This document shows positions 1 to 7,669 of a stretch of 16,474 bases of DNA, one piece after another. Numbering within the stretch: the stretch's first letter is position 1; each line of letters opens with the position of its first letter. The notes under the pieces are model-generated. The model was not told where the DNA came from. It saw only the letters and a program-made list of their open reading frames with translations, and did no database searches. The position numbers and the translations under genes are program-made. This stretch comes from an uncultured Flavobacterium sp. (GTDB lineage Bacteria; Bacteroidota; Bacteroidia; Flavobacteriales; Flavobacteriaceae), in contig NZ_CALBSN010000023.1 of NCBI RefSeq assembly GCF_937967675.1, forward strand, positions 1-16,474, read 5' to 3'.

Positions 1-85
1 CAGAAATATTAACAACTTAAAAATTAATCTAGTTTAATAATGCACTACGGGTTAAATTAGTATTTTGTATTCTTTTTATTATTAC

Positions 86-101
86 ATTTGTATATACAAA
101 T
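86..101. promoter_or_regulatory. 16-bp perfect palindrome, candidate operator for the dioxygenase gene
   Basis: ATTTGTATATACAAAT reads the same on both strands and ends 8 bases before the start codon at 110. It overlaps TACATTTG (83-90), which matches the Bacteroidota -7 promoter motif TAnnTTTG. The nearest -33-like TTG (65-67) is only 15 bases upstream, shorter than usual, so the promoter call is weak. A palindrome over the -7 element and initiation site is a typical place for a dimeric repressor to bind. The regulator is unknown and no regulator gene lies nearby. Chance palindromes are commoner in such AT-rich DNA. Confidence 0.4.
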
Positions 102-109
102 ATTAATTT

Positions 110-988
110 ATGAATCGCAAGAATTTCATAACTTTACTTTCAGGAGGAATCGCTATGGCAAGTATACAACCGTTCTACGATTGGACAAAAGGATTAGGAG
201 AAGAAGAGGAGAAGATGCCCGTTTTATTCATCGGACACGGTTCACCAATGAATGCTATTGAAGATAATATATTTTCAAAACGTTGGCAACAAATGGGGAA
301 AGAAATTCCAACACCAAAAGCAGTTGTTGTAGTTTCGGCGCATTGGTTAACCAAGGGTACAATGGTTACGGCAATGCCAAGTCCGAAAACGATTCACGAT
401 TTTGGAGGTTTTCCTCAAGCCTTATTTGATATACAATATCCAGCACCTGGAAGTCCAGAATTGGCAACTGAAATTCAAAAATTAATTACCAATCCAGCGG
501 TGGAATTAGACCACGATTGGGGATTAGATCACGGCACTTGGTCGGTTGTAAAACACATGTATCCTTTTGCGGATATTCCGGTTTTGCAATTGAGTATTGA
601 TTATTACAAACCAGCAGCTTATCATTATGAATTAGCAAAACAATTATTAGCACTTCGTAAAAAAGGGGTTTTAATTATCGGAAGTGGCAATATGGTACAC
701 AATTTACGTATGGTAGCTTGGGATAAACTCAACGAACCTGAATACGGATTTGATTGGGCTTTAGAAATGAATGATATCTTTAAAAATAAAATTTCAAACG
801 GTTTTCATAAAGAGTTAATTCAATATGAAAAACTTCATAAAGCGGCAACGTTAGCTATACCAACACCCGATCATTATTATCCTTTGTTGTACATTTTAGC
901 GCTTCAAACGGATAATGATAAAGTGGAATTCTTTAATGATAAAGCGGTTGGAGGTTCGTTAACGATGACTTCGGTAAAAATAGGCTAA
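110..988 (+). CDS. DODA-type extradiol aromatic ring-opening dioxygenase (YgiD-like)
   Basis: A 292-residue protein of the LigB/DODA superfamily, which includes E. coli YgiD (4,5-DOPA extradiol dioxygenase). These metal-dependent enzymes cleave catechol rings beside a hydroxyl. The conserved histidines are visible: GHGSPM (His43), SAHW (His78), GSGNMVHN (His197) and PDHYYPL (His255), with DHGTW at 140-144. The family body begins near residue 36, where KMPVLFIGHGSP aligns with the usual N-terminus. The 35 residues before it are extra: a basic start (MNRKNF), a short hydrophobic stretch and an acidic linker (GEEEEK). This could be an export signal, although the Arg-Lys pair is not a classic Tat motif. 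An internal ATG at 215 would give the family's usual start. The natural substrate cannot be read from the sequence. The stop abuts the stop of the convergent serine hydrolase gene with no base between. Confidence 0.88.
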   Translation: MNRKNFITLLSGGIAMASIQPFYDWTKGLGEEEEKMPVLFIGHGSPMNAIEDNIFSKRWQQMGKEIPTPKAVVVVSAHWLTKGTMVTAMPSPKTIHDFGGFPQALFDIQYPAPGSPELATEIQKLITNPAVELDHDWGLDHGTWSVVKHMYPFADIPVLQLSIDYYKPAAYHYELAKQLLALRKKGVLIIGSGNMVHNLRMVAWDKLNEPEYGFDWALEMNDIFKNKISNGFHKELIQYEKLHKAATLAIPTPDHYYPLLYILALQTDNDKVEFFNDKAVGGSLTMTSVKIG

Positions 989-2170
989 TTATTCGCCTTC
1001 CTCTGCATTGAATTTAAAAGGATAATCACCAAATTTAGGTGCTAAACGTTTCGTCTGATACGTTTTACGAGTAAATTTATTTGAAATAGCAATGATAGTA
1101 ACGGAATCTTTATGAAGGGTAACTAAAGAAGAAGTGTTCCCATGCCACCAACCGTTGTGAAAGAAGTATTGTTGACCCGTTTCAAATTCTAACATTCGGA
1201 TTCCTAAACCGTAGTTTTTGGTTCCTTTTCTTTCATAACTGTAGCCTTTGTACATTTCTTCCTTCATTTTAGCACTAAGGAATTTATCAGAATATAGCGC
1301 TAAATCAAATTTTAGTAAATCACGTGGAGTAGAATAGATGTTTTTATCGCCATACACTTGGTCTAAAAATTCAAAAGCCAAACGCAAATAATTATTTTTA
1401 TACGATTGACTCACTTCATCTTTCTTGTTTAAATCGTCGAAAACAAACGTATTTTTCATTCCTAGAGGATCAAAAATCATTTCTTGAAGCACTTTTGGAT
1501 ACGTTTTATTCGTTACTTTTTCAATGATTAAAGCCAATAAAGCATAATTTGTATTGCAATAGCCAAAACGGGTTCCCGGTTTAGATTCCAATCCAATATT
1601 TTTGGTAGCTAACAACGTTAATACATCTTGATTGGTTAGCGTTTTCTTTTTATCCCAAACACCTTTATCGTCAGTGAAATAGGCATAATTTCTCAAACCA
1701 CTTCGGTGATTTAAAAGCATTCTTACAGTGGTTTCTTTGTGTGGAAATTCTGGTAGAATAGATTGAACAGGTTCATCCAATTCTAATTTGTTATCATCTA
1801 CTAATTTTAAAACAGTTACTGCTGTAATCACTTTACTAACGGACGCGATGTGTAAAGGAGTATCTTGTTTTATGGAATCGCCTTTTTCTTTGTAGGCATA
1901 GCCACTGTAATTTTCATATAAGATTTCACCATTTTTAGCTACCAAAAACGAACCACTGAAATCTTTTGCATTGAATTTTTTATCGTAAAATGCCTCCATT
2001 TCATTTCCCATTCTTTTTTTGTAAATGGTGGTCAAAGGAGTAAAGTTTACGGCATATTCAGAAACATTACCTTCTTTATCTTTTAAGGTAGATTCTTTGT
2101 TTTCGTCGGGTTTATTTTGGCAATTAAAAAGTAGTAAACTTAAACTTACAAGTACTATTTTATTCAACAT
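989..2170 (-). CDS. Serine hydrolase lipoprotein, beta-lactamase/PBP-like family
   Basis: A 393-residue protein of the class C beta-lactamase-like (PF00144) family. The N-terminus is a lipoprotein signal with lipobox LFNC (Cys17), so it should be anchored in an envelope membrane. The active-site motifs are in order: SVSK at 110-113 (nucleophile Ser110, Lys113), YCN at 204-206 and HNG at 338-340 in the place of the KTG box. LLNHRSGL near 152-159 is also typical. Members include D-aminopeptidases, esterases and beta-lactamase-like proteins, so antibiotic resistance cannot be inferred. Its start overlaps the end of the upstream PH-domain gene by 11 bases, which suggests translational coupling. 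It is the last gene of a three-gene minus-strand operon. Confidence 0.88.
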   Translation of the reverse strand: MLNKIVLVSLSLLLFNCQNKPDENKESTLKDKEGNVSEYAVNFTPLTTIYKKRMGNEMEAFYDKKFNAKDFSGSFLVAKNGEILYENYSGYAYKEKGDSIKQDTPLHIASVSKVITAVTVLKLVDDNKLELDEPVQSILPEFPHKETTVRMLLNHRSGLRNYAYFTDDKGVWDKKKTLTNQDVLTLLATKNIGLESKPGTRFGYCNTNYALLALIIEKVTNKTYPKVLQEMIFDPLGMKNTFVFDDLNKKDEVSQSYKNNYLRLAFEFLDQVYGDKNIYSTPRDLLKFDLALYSDKFLSAKMKEEMYKGYSYERKGTKNYGLGIRMLEFETGQQYFFHNGWWHGNTSSLVTLHKDSVTIIAISNKFTRKTYQTKRLAPKFGDYPFKFNAEEGE

Positions 2171-2606
2171 AAGGCGTATTCTTAAACGTAATATTTGGAT
2201 TTAGGCGTTGCAATGTAGCAATAAATTCTTGTTGTTTTTCAGGAGAAATGTAAATATCATCATATTTGTTATAAGTAATAATTAATCCAATATGACTCAA
2301 TGCTGGTTTCCAAATAGTTGGCACAAAAATTCCTTTGTGATATTCAATATTATTGATTTTAGTTACATCAATTTTACCTTTAAAAGGACCCGATTTCCAA
2401 TGTAAATCCGTATTCTCAATCTTGTAAAAAGTACTTTTGTAGGTCCAAATTAGTAACAAAATCAAAAGAAGATGAATACTACTAATCACAAAGAGAGCAG
2501 TATAGTTGTCATCAAATAGAGCAGGAATTGTTAGTAAAAGTAGCAATATAATGCTACCTAAATAAACATATTTATTCAATTTACTAACTGCCGATTTGAA
2601 AATCAT
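2160..2606 (-). CDS. Small membrane protein with bacterial PH (bPH_4-like) domain
   Basis: A 148-residue protein. Two hydrophobic helices lie at about residues 12-30 and 37-55. A soluble C-terminal half follows (about 58-140), with the pattern of the PF06713-type bacterial pleckstrin-homology domain: YKIENTDLHWKSGPF, then KINNIEY, then KPALSHIGLIITY and a final amphipathic segment. The function of this family is not established. It starts one base after the stop of the peptidase gene and its own end overlaps the serine hydrolase start, so the three genes are almost certainly co-transcribed. With the YdbS/YdbT-like pair at 5419-7492 it is the third PH-domain protein within about 5 kb, though on the other strand. 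Confidence 0.75.
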   Translation of the reverse strand: MIFKSAVSKLNKYVYLGSIILLLLLTIPALFDDNYTALFVISSIHLLLILLLIWTYKSTFYKIENTDLHWKSGPFKGKIDVTKINNIEYHKGIFVPTIWKPALSHIGLIITYNKYDDIYISPEKQQEFIATLQRLNPNITFKNTPYVE

Positions 2607-2607
2607 A

Positions 2608-3726
2608 TTACAACCCTAATTTCTTCTTAGTTTCTTTAGAAATTCCATCTTTATGCACCATAACTGAAATCGCTTTTAATTTCATGTAAGGAACACTCAT
2701 ATACACATAACCGCCATTTGCCACTCTCTTTTCGTCGCTTCCCCAAGAGTTTTTTACTTTGTAATACACATTTCCTTTTTGGTCTTTTACTTTACCCACA
2801 ATGTGCATTAAATGGTCGTCAGTTGTCGTAAGATTTTCAAATTCTTGTTGACGGAATTCAGGTGTGATTTTCTTTTCGACAACAATTTCAGCCAAACCCG
2901 TTTTAGTATCTTCTTCTTTTTCTGGAATAAAAGCAACACCATATTTTCCTGAAAAAGTTGGTTCTGAAACATCACAATCTAAAGAAAGCGAGTAACCATT
3001 AGCCAAAGCGTTGTCAATATTAGCAATAAATTCATCTAACGGTAAATTATACATGCTTCCGTTTGAAAAGTTATCTGGAATATTCAAAATGAACGGTTTG
3101 TAATTCGCTTCATGCGTAAACGAAGTCAAAGTCACATAATTTTTTGGGTTGATTTTAGCAAATTCAGCAAATGATTTCGGCGTATAATTTTTGCCTTCGT
3201 ATTCAAATTTGGTTGGAATACTTCCTAAATAAATATCTAAAACGGCACTAATCGCTTGTTTCCAATTTGGAGATAATTTCTTTGCCGGATTTTCTACATA
3301 CGTTTTCAACATCGCTTCTAAAACCGCAACCATTTCCGCATGATTGTGTTTGTTGGCATCGTCACTTAATCCATCATAAATGCTATTTGGAACCAATCCG
3401 TATTTTGCTACGCTGTTGATTACATCGTGCGCCAGAGCACCTTCGCTAAAATTAGCCTTCCCTTGGCGTAGAACATAATTTTCTGCTTTTAACGGATACG
3501 TAGTTCTTGCTTGATACATTTCAGAAAGATCTATTTTCTTACCTGTTAAGCGAATAATTTCCGATTCTAAAAACGACGAAGTAGAGAAACTCCAACACGT
3601 TCCCGTAATATCTTGAGAGATGACAGGCAAACATTCTACATCATTAACTTTCTGAAATTCATAGTTTTGAGCCGAAGCTGTAAAAAAGGATGCGCTTACT
3701 AGTAATCCAATATATAATTTTTTCAT
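2608..3726 (-). CDS. Secreted C1-family cysteine peptidase (bleomycin hydrolase/aminopeptidase C-like)
   Basis: A 372-residue papain-clan protease. The oxyanion Gln38 and catalytic Cys44 lie in QDITGTCWSFS, the catalytic His308 in DDHLMHIVG and Asn326 in VKNSWGS, so the catalytic set is complete. The bleomycin-hydrolase/PepC branch is suggested by the TCWSF block, the DDHLMHIVG context and the long middle insertion. Classical members are cytosolic, but this one begins with a signal peptide ending in ASA (cleavage after about residue 19), so it is probably periplasmic or exported. It is the first gene of the minus-strand operon. The 95-bp gap to the divergent menB must hold both promoters, but no clean TAnnTTTG motif was found there on either strand. 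Confidence 0.87.
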   Translation of the reverse strand: MKKLYIGLLVSASFFTASAQNYEFQKVNDVECLPVISQDITGTCWSFSTSSFLESEIIRLTGKKIDLSEMYQARTTYPLKAENYVLRQGKANFSEGALAHDVINSVAKYGLVPNSIYDGLSDDANKHNHAEMVAVLEAMLKTYVENPAKKLSPNWKQAISAVLDIYLGSIPTKFEYEGKNYTPKSFAEFAKINPKNYVTLTSFTHEANYKPFILNIPDNFSNGSMYNLPLDEFIANIDNALANGYSLSLDCDVSEPTFSGKYGVAFIPEKEEDTKTGLAEIVVEKKITPEFRQQEFENLTTTDDHLMHIVGKVKDQKGNVYYKVKNSWGSDEKRVANGGYVYMSVPYMKLKAISVMVHKDGISKETKKKLGL

Positions 3727-3821
3727 ATGACTTATTGATTTGAAATTGCAATATAATGCAAAAAATGAATTATTTTTACGGAAATTTACATTTTATAAAA
3801 TCGACTTAAATATTTGAAAAA

Positions 3822-4661
3822 ATGAGCAAAATCGAATGGAAAACCGTTAGAGAATTTGAAGATATTACGTATAAAAAATGCAATGGTGTTGCGAGAATTG
3901 CTTTCAACCGTCCAGATGTAAGAAATGCATTTCGTCCTAAAACCACTAAAGAATTAATAGAAGCCTTTTACGATGCGCAAGAAGATACTTCTATTGGAGT
4001 GGTATTGCTTTCGGCTGAAGGACCAAGTTCTAAAGATGGGATTTGGAGTTTTTGTAGTGGTGGCGACCAAAAAGCACGCGGACATCAAGGTTACGTAGGA
4101 GAGGATGGTTACCACAGATTAAACATTTTAGAAGTACAACGTATGATTCGTTTCATGCCTAAAGCGGTGATTTGTGTAGTTCCGGGATGGGCTGTTGGTG
4201 GTGGACATTCGCTTCATGTAGTTTGTGATTTAACGTTGGCGAGTAAAGAACACGCGATTTTCAAACAAACTGATGCTGACGTTACGAGTTTCGATGGAGG
4301 CTATGGTTCGGCTTACTTAGCTAAAATGGTGGGACAAAAGAAAGCGAGAGAGATTTTCTTCTTAGGTAGAAATTACTCCGCTCAAGACGCTTTTGAAATG
4401 GGAATGGTAAATGCAGTGATTCCGCATGCTGAGTTAGAAGATACGGCTTACGAATGGGCACAAGAAATTCTAGCCAAATCACCAACCTCAATTAAAATGT
4501 TAAAATTCGCTATGAATTTAACCGATGATGGAATGGTAGGCCAACAAGTTTTTGCTGGTGAAGCTACTCGTTTAGCGTATATGACAGACGAGGCTAAAGA
4601 AGGAAGAGATGCGTTCTTAGAAAAACGTAAACCAAATTTCGAAAAGAAATATTTACCTTAA
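3822..4661 (+). CDS. menB: 1,4-dihydroxy-2-naphthoyl-CoA synthase
   Basis: A 279-residue crotonase-fold enzyme that cyclises o-succinylbenzoyl-CoA to DHNA-CoA in menaquinone synthesis. Typical MenB blocks are present: FCSGGDQKARG (78-87), PGWAVGGGHSLHVVCDLTLAS (121-141), KQTDADVTSFDGGYGSAYLA (148-167) and GQKKAREIFFLG (171-182). Asp158 matches the conserved active-site Asp of the family. Asp151, in QTDADV, sits where the E. coli enzyme has a Gly that leaves room for bicarbonate. An Asp there marks the bicarbonate-independent type, as in Mycobacterium tuberculosis MenB; this assignment rests on alignment from memory. Length and both ends fit the family. It heads the + strand block that also holds menA and menC. 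Confidence 0.96.
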   Translation: MSKIEWKTVREFEDITYKKCNGVARIAFNRPDVRNAFRPKTTKELIEAFYDAQEDTSIGVVLLSAEGPSSKDGIWSFCSGGDQKARGHQGYVGEDGYHRLNILEVQRMIRFMPKAVICVVPGWAVGGGHSLHVVCDLTLASKEHAIFKQTDADVTSFDGGYGSAYLAKMVGQKKAREIFFLGRNYSAQDAFEMGMVNAVIPHAELEDTAYEWAQEILAKSPTSIKMLKFAMNLTDDGMVGQQVFAGEATRLAYMTDEAKEGRDAFLEKRKPNFEKKYLP

Positions 4662-4662
4662 T

Positions 4663-4690
4663 AAGGTGATGGATGAAAGGTGATGGGTGA
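4663..4690 (+). repeat. Four degenerate 7-bp units after menB
   Basis: Beginning just after the menB stop, the sequence divides into AAGGTGA, TGGATGA, AAGGTGA, TGGGTGA, which is also a 14-bp unit repeated twice with one change. It leads directly into the hairpin element at 4698. It has the same 7-bp period as arrays elsewhere in the window but fits their shared skeleton less well. Confidence 0.6.
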
Positions 4691-4697
4691 TTGATTT

Positions 4698-4760
4698 TGT
4701 TATTCCGAGCTTGCTAGGAATCTCCTACGAAGTAGGCTAACCCTTGAGCGAAGCAAAAGC
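4698..4760 (+). repeat. Two-hairpin dispersed repeat, copy 1
   Basis: Near-identical to 7605-7667. Hairpin one (4702-4721) is ATTCC-G-AGC-TT-GCT-A-GGAAT. Hairpin two (4724-4736) is CCTAC-GAA-GTAGG. The tail contains GAGCGAAGC. A 6-bp TTGNNN array follows at once. It resembles the GTCATTCCGAGC-type dispersed repeats often seen in Bacteroidota genomes. There is no T-tract, so it is not a standard intrinsic terminator. Confidence 0.8.
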
Positions 4761-4762
4761 AA

Positions 4763-4810
4763 TTGTCCTTGAACTTGTCCTTGAATTTGTCCTTGAACTT
4801 GAACTTAAAT
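4763..4810 (+). repeat. TTGNNN hexamer array, eight units, upstream of the outer-membrane gene
   Basis: The sequence reads exactly as eight units: TTGTCC, TTGAAC, TTGTCC, TTGAAT, TTGTCC, TTGAAC, TTGAAC, TTAAAT. The last unit ends 17 bases before the ATG at 4828. The frame is open through the array from a TTG at 4744, but the encoded Leu/Glu/Val string looks like repeat translation and not protein. Confidence 0.85.
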
Positions 4811-4827
4811 ATTATAATTATTACATA

Positions 4828-5415
4828 ATGAAAAATAATTTTTTAGCCTTATTTTTAATTTGTGCCAGCTTTTTATTTGCCCAAGAGGATACTAACAAAC
4901 CGACTAAATTCCAAGTAGGAGTCCATTATGTTGGCAATCTTCGTAATGATAATATTATCAGTGACGGCTTTAATGGTGTTGTTGGAATTTCAGCTAATTA
5001 CGCGGTGTATCAAAACGATATGATTTCGGTTTTTGGCGGTTTGAATGTTGATTATCTTCAAACTAGAAATTCTTTTTTAAAGGACGATATGTTAATTTGG
5101 AATCCCAATGCAAGTATTGAAATAGATGCTTTTAAAGGAAAATTAAAACCGTTCTTTGGATTAGGATATGCTTTCTTTTCCAATCATATCATGTATTCAA
5201 CAGGTGTATTAGATCCGATGGACCCCTCTATCATTGTAAGCGAGAAAAAAATAAGTTTTAACGGATTTACAATTAATCCTGGCTTGAAATATCATGTTTC
5301 TAATTTACTTTTTATAGAAGGGAGCTACAAATATTTTCCTGTAAATTCTAATGATATTGTTGGAAAAACCACTAATACGCATTTTATCAATTTAGGCGTT
5401 GGCTTTAAATTTTAA
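4828..5415 (+). CDS. Small outer-membrane beta-barrel protein
   Basis: A 195-residue protein with a signal peptide cleaved after about residue 18 (SFLFA, then QEDT). The mature part has alternating polar and hydrophobic strands and glycine/aromatic turns, and ends in LGVGFKF, a terminal aromatic residue typical of outer-membrane barrels. It resembles the porin-like OMP_b-brl proteins common in Bacteroidota; substrate and role are unknown. The ATG at 4828 was chosen over the in-frame TTG at 4744 because it begins a proper signal peptide and the upstream codons come from the hexamer array. It lies 3 bases upstream of the PH-domain pair, so the three may share a transcript. Confidence 0.8.
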   Translation: MKNNFLALFLICASFLFAQEDTNKPTKFQVGVHYVGNLRNDNIISDGFNGVVGISANYAVYQNDMISVFGGLNVDYLQTRNSFLKDDMLIWNPNASIEIDAFKGKLKPFFGLGYAFFSNHIMYSTGVLDPMDPSIIVSEKKISFNGFTINPGLKYHVSNLLFIEGSYKYFPVNSNDIVGKTTNTHFINLGVGFKF

Positions 5416-5418
5416 ACT

Positions 5419-5997
5419 ATGACCGAATTCACTAATAATCCTATCGACATAACCCAACTTCCAAAATTCGAAGAAGTGCAATTGAAAGGTTTAAATTCGA
5501 AATATATCACAGTTTTACTTTTTAATTTTTCATTGCTTTTAATTTTGGTTATCGGAGGATTTTCAGCTTTGTTTTATTTCAAACAAGACGCTTTTTCCAA
5601 TACAATTTGGATGGCAATTTTAGTTGGACTAGTATTGTTTTTAGCAGGATTAGTAGTGTTTACGAAATTTAGTTTTCAGAAAAAAGGATATGCTTTTAGA
5701 GAACACGATGCTATTTATAAATCAGGATTAATTTCGGAAACTACTACGATTATTCCATTTAATAGAGTGCAACATGTGGCTTTGCATCAGGGATTTATCT
5801 CTAGAAAATTAGGATTAGCTTCTGTCGAATTATTTACCGCTGGTGGTAGTAGTTCGGATTTAGAAATTCCGGGTTTGCTTTTAGCAGATGCGCAGCTTAT
5901 TAAGAATTTGGTTTCCCAAAAAATCAATCCGCCAAAGCAAGACGAACCAATTGAAGTAGCACCAACAGAAACTCCATTAACTGAAGAACATGAATAA
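5419..5997 (+). CDS. PH-domain membrane protein, YdbS-like
   Basis: A 192-residue protein with two membrane helices (about residues 33-54 and 62-82) followed by a bacterial PH-2 domain (about 85-165). The family hallmark is visible: AIYKSGLISETTTIIPFNRVQHVALHQGFISRKLGLASVELFTAGG with its RVQ...LGLASV core, split here only in description. The C-terminus is a short Pro/Glu-rich tail. It overlaps the next gene by 8 bases, the arrangement of the Bacillus ydbS-ydbT pair, in which the two proteins are reported to act together in bacteriocin resistance. That role is not shown in Bacteroidota. Confidence 0.85.
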   Translation: MTEFTNNPIDITQLPKFEEVQLKGLNSKYITVLLFNFSLLLILVIGGFSALFYFKQDAFSNTIWMAILVGLVLFLAGLVVFTKFSFQKKGYAFREHDAIYKSGLISETTTIIPFNRVQHVALHQGFISRKLGLASVELFTAGGSSSDLEIPGLLLADAQLIKNLVSQKINPPKQDEPIEVAPTETPLTEEHE

Positions 5998-7492
5998 ATC
6001 AGTCGATTTTTCACAACCGCAACGGCAATCGCTTCCGGGAATTTTGGTCATGTTTGCCCATTCCTTACAGAAGACCGTTCGTGCTTTGTGGCCGATGTTG
6101 TTGATTTGGATAGTCAAGTTTGATTCACTTAATAAATTGGTTTTCTTTGGAAGTGTAGCGGGTGTTGTTTTGATAATTGCAATCATTTCGTACTTGCAAT
6201 ATTTGTTTTTCACGTTTCATATTGATGAAGAAAATGGTGAATTTGTCATTCAAAAAGGAATTTTAAACAAAACTAGAATTACCATTCAGTTGCATAAAAT
6301 TCAGCAAGTTAACATCAATCAAAGTTTGATTCAGCGTTTGGTTGGCGTACATAAATTAGAAATAGACACTGCTGGAAGTGATAAAAAAGAAGCTTCTATC
6401 AGTGCGATTTCACATGAGTTAGCGACTATTCTAAAAGAACGATTAATTAATCATTCGCAATTAGAAGCAACTGAAAACTCTGAAAAAGTGATGGATGAAG
6501 TAACGCCAAGCTCTTTCATAAAAATAGGATTACCTAGTTTGATAAAAATCGGATTTACTTCGAATTACATCAAAAGTTTTGCTTTGATTTTTCTGTTTTT
6601 TACCACGATTGTTGAAAATTTACAACAGCTAAATGCAGAAGTAATCGATGAAGATCAAGTAACTAATTATTTGGATACGTTACCGGTTTATACTTCTATT
6701 TTTATTGTAATAGGTTTCTTTATTACCTTGATTTTACTGGTAAATTTAGTTCGAACGATTCTAAAATATTTCGATTTCACTATTCAGAAAAGTAAACAAG
6801 CGATTATTTTATCATACGGATTACTTTCGACAAAAAACACGTTGTTGAATCCGAATAAAGTTCAGAAAATTAAAGTTACCCAAAACTACTTTCAAAAGAA
6901 GTTGGATGTGACCACGATTGGTATACATCAAGCCTCAAGTGATGCAGAGAAAGTAAAAGAAAAAGACCAAATTGAAGTCCCGGGTTGTACTGAAAACGAA
7001 CGTGATGCTATTCTAAAATTGTTATTAGGGCAATTGCCTCAAAAAGGGACGATGTATTTGCCGAATTGGAGAAAATTAGCAGTAAATACGTTTTTCTTTT
7101 TACTAGTCCCAATAGTCATAACCTTATTCCTAAATCACAAAACGGAATTCGTAGCTTGGAACGATTGGTTCATGTATACGGCTATTTTTTCTGTTTTCGC
7201 CGGAGTGATGCTTTGGTTTTCGTTTAAAAATTACAAGCTTTTTGTTTCCAATAATTTCATCATCAAACAAAATGGCGCTTGGGATATCGATACCACAATT
7301 ATAGAACCGTATAAAATTCAAGCTATCGAAACCCAACAATTCTTTTGGCAAAAAGCAACGAATATTGGTTCGGTTACGCTATCAACAGCAGGAGGAACCG
7401 TAAGTTTTACTACTGGAAATTTCACCGAAATCAAGCAATTGGTGAATTATTGGTTGTATGAAGTGGAAACTTGGGAAAAAGGTTGGATGTAG
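5990..7492 (+). CDS. Triple PH-domain membrane protein, YdbT-like
   Basis: A 500-residue protein with three repeats of paired membrane helices plus a bacterial PH-2 domain. Helices lie around 24-45, 52-75, 195-212, 232-255, 363-381 and 390-408. PH segments follow near 75-150 (IHKIQ-like LHKIQQVNINQSLIQRLVG), 260-345 (NKVQKIKVTQNYFQKKLDV) and 410-490 (PYKIQAIETQQFFWQKATNIG). Each carries the KIQ/KVQ core and, in two cases, a SAxTAGG-like strand. The start overlaps the YdbS-like gene by 8 bases, and the proteins probably form a membrane complex. The job is unknown; position between menB and menA may be incidental. Its stop is 8 bases before a 7-bp tandem array. Confidence 0.85.
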   Translation: MNKSVDFSQPQRQSLPGILVMFAHSLQKTVRALWPMLLIWIVKFDSLNKLVFFGSVAGVVLIIAIISYLQYLFFTFHIDEENGEFVIQKGILNKTRITIQLHKIQQVNINQSLIQRLVGVHKLEIDTAGSDKKEASISAISHELATILKERLINHSQLEATENSEKVMDEVTPSSFIKIGLPSLIKIGFTSNYIKSFALIFLFFTTIVENLQQLNAEVIDEDQVTNYLDTLPVYTSIFIVIGFFITLILLVNLVRTILKYFDFTIQKSKQAIILSYGLLSTKNTLLNPNKVQKIKVTQNYFQKKLDVTTIGIHQASSDAEKVKEKDQIEVPGCTENERDAILKLLLGQLPQKGTMYLPNWRKLAVNTFFFLLVPIVITLFLNHKTEFVAWNDWFMYTAIFSVFAGVMLWFSFKNYKLFVSNNFIIKQNGAWDIDTTIIEPYKIQAIETQQFFWQKATNIGSVTLSTAGGTVSFTTGNFTEIKQLVNYWLYEVETWEKGWM

Positions 7493-7500
7493 TGGTTGGG

Positions 7501-7590
7501 TAAAAAGTAAAAAGTAAAAAGTAAAAAGTAAAAAGGGATAAGGGATAAGGGAAAAGAGATAAGGGAAAAGAGATAAGGGAAAAGAGATAG
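7501..7590 (+). repeat. 7-bp tandem array, twelve full units plus a partial
   Basis: The run divides exactly into TAAAAAG x5 (7501-7535), GGATAAG x2, then GGAAAAG and AGATAAG alternating to 7584, with a partial AGATAG to 7590. Unit sequence changes in blocks while the period stays at 7, which suggests expansion from successive point variants. Confidence 0.9.
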
Positions 7591-7604
7591 TATTGACTTA
7601 GTTT

Positions 7605-7667
7605 TGTCATTCCGAGCTTGCTAGGAATCTCCTACAAAGTAGGCTTACATTTGAGCGAAGCGAAAAC
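7605..7667 (+). repeat. Two-hairpin dispersed repeat, copy 2
   Basis: Second copy of the element at 4698-4760. Hairpin one is 7609-7628 and hairpin two is 7631-7643 (CCTAC-AAA-GTAGG). The change lies in the loop and the stem is kept. The distance from hairpin one to the following hexamer array equals that of copy 1, so hairpins and array behave as one composite unit. Confidence 0.8.
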
Positions 7668-7669
7668 CA

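Noticed and set aside
1..109. Possible end of an upstream gene at the left edge
   Set aside because: A short + frame closes at about base 37 with low-complexity residues; nothing recognisable supports it.
4702..4736. Hairpins after menB as an intrinsic terminator
   Set aside because: No T-tract follows and the same sequence recurs as a dispersed repeat, so a repeat element explains it better.
4744..4827. In-frame TTG extension of the outer-membrane gene
   Set aside because: It is made of the tail of the hairpin repeat and the hexamer array, and would bury the signal peptide.
5787..6213. Two overlapping minus-strand open frames
   Set aside because: They lie opposite the YdbS/YdbT-like genes, whose frames have clear membrane helices and PH motifs.
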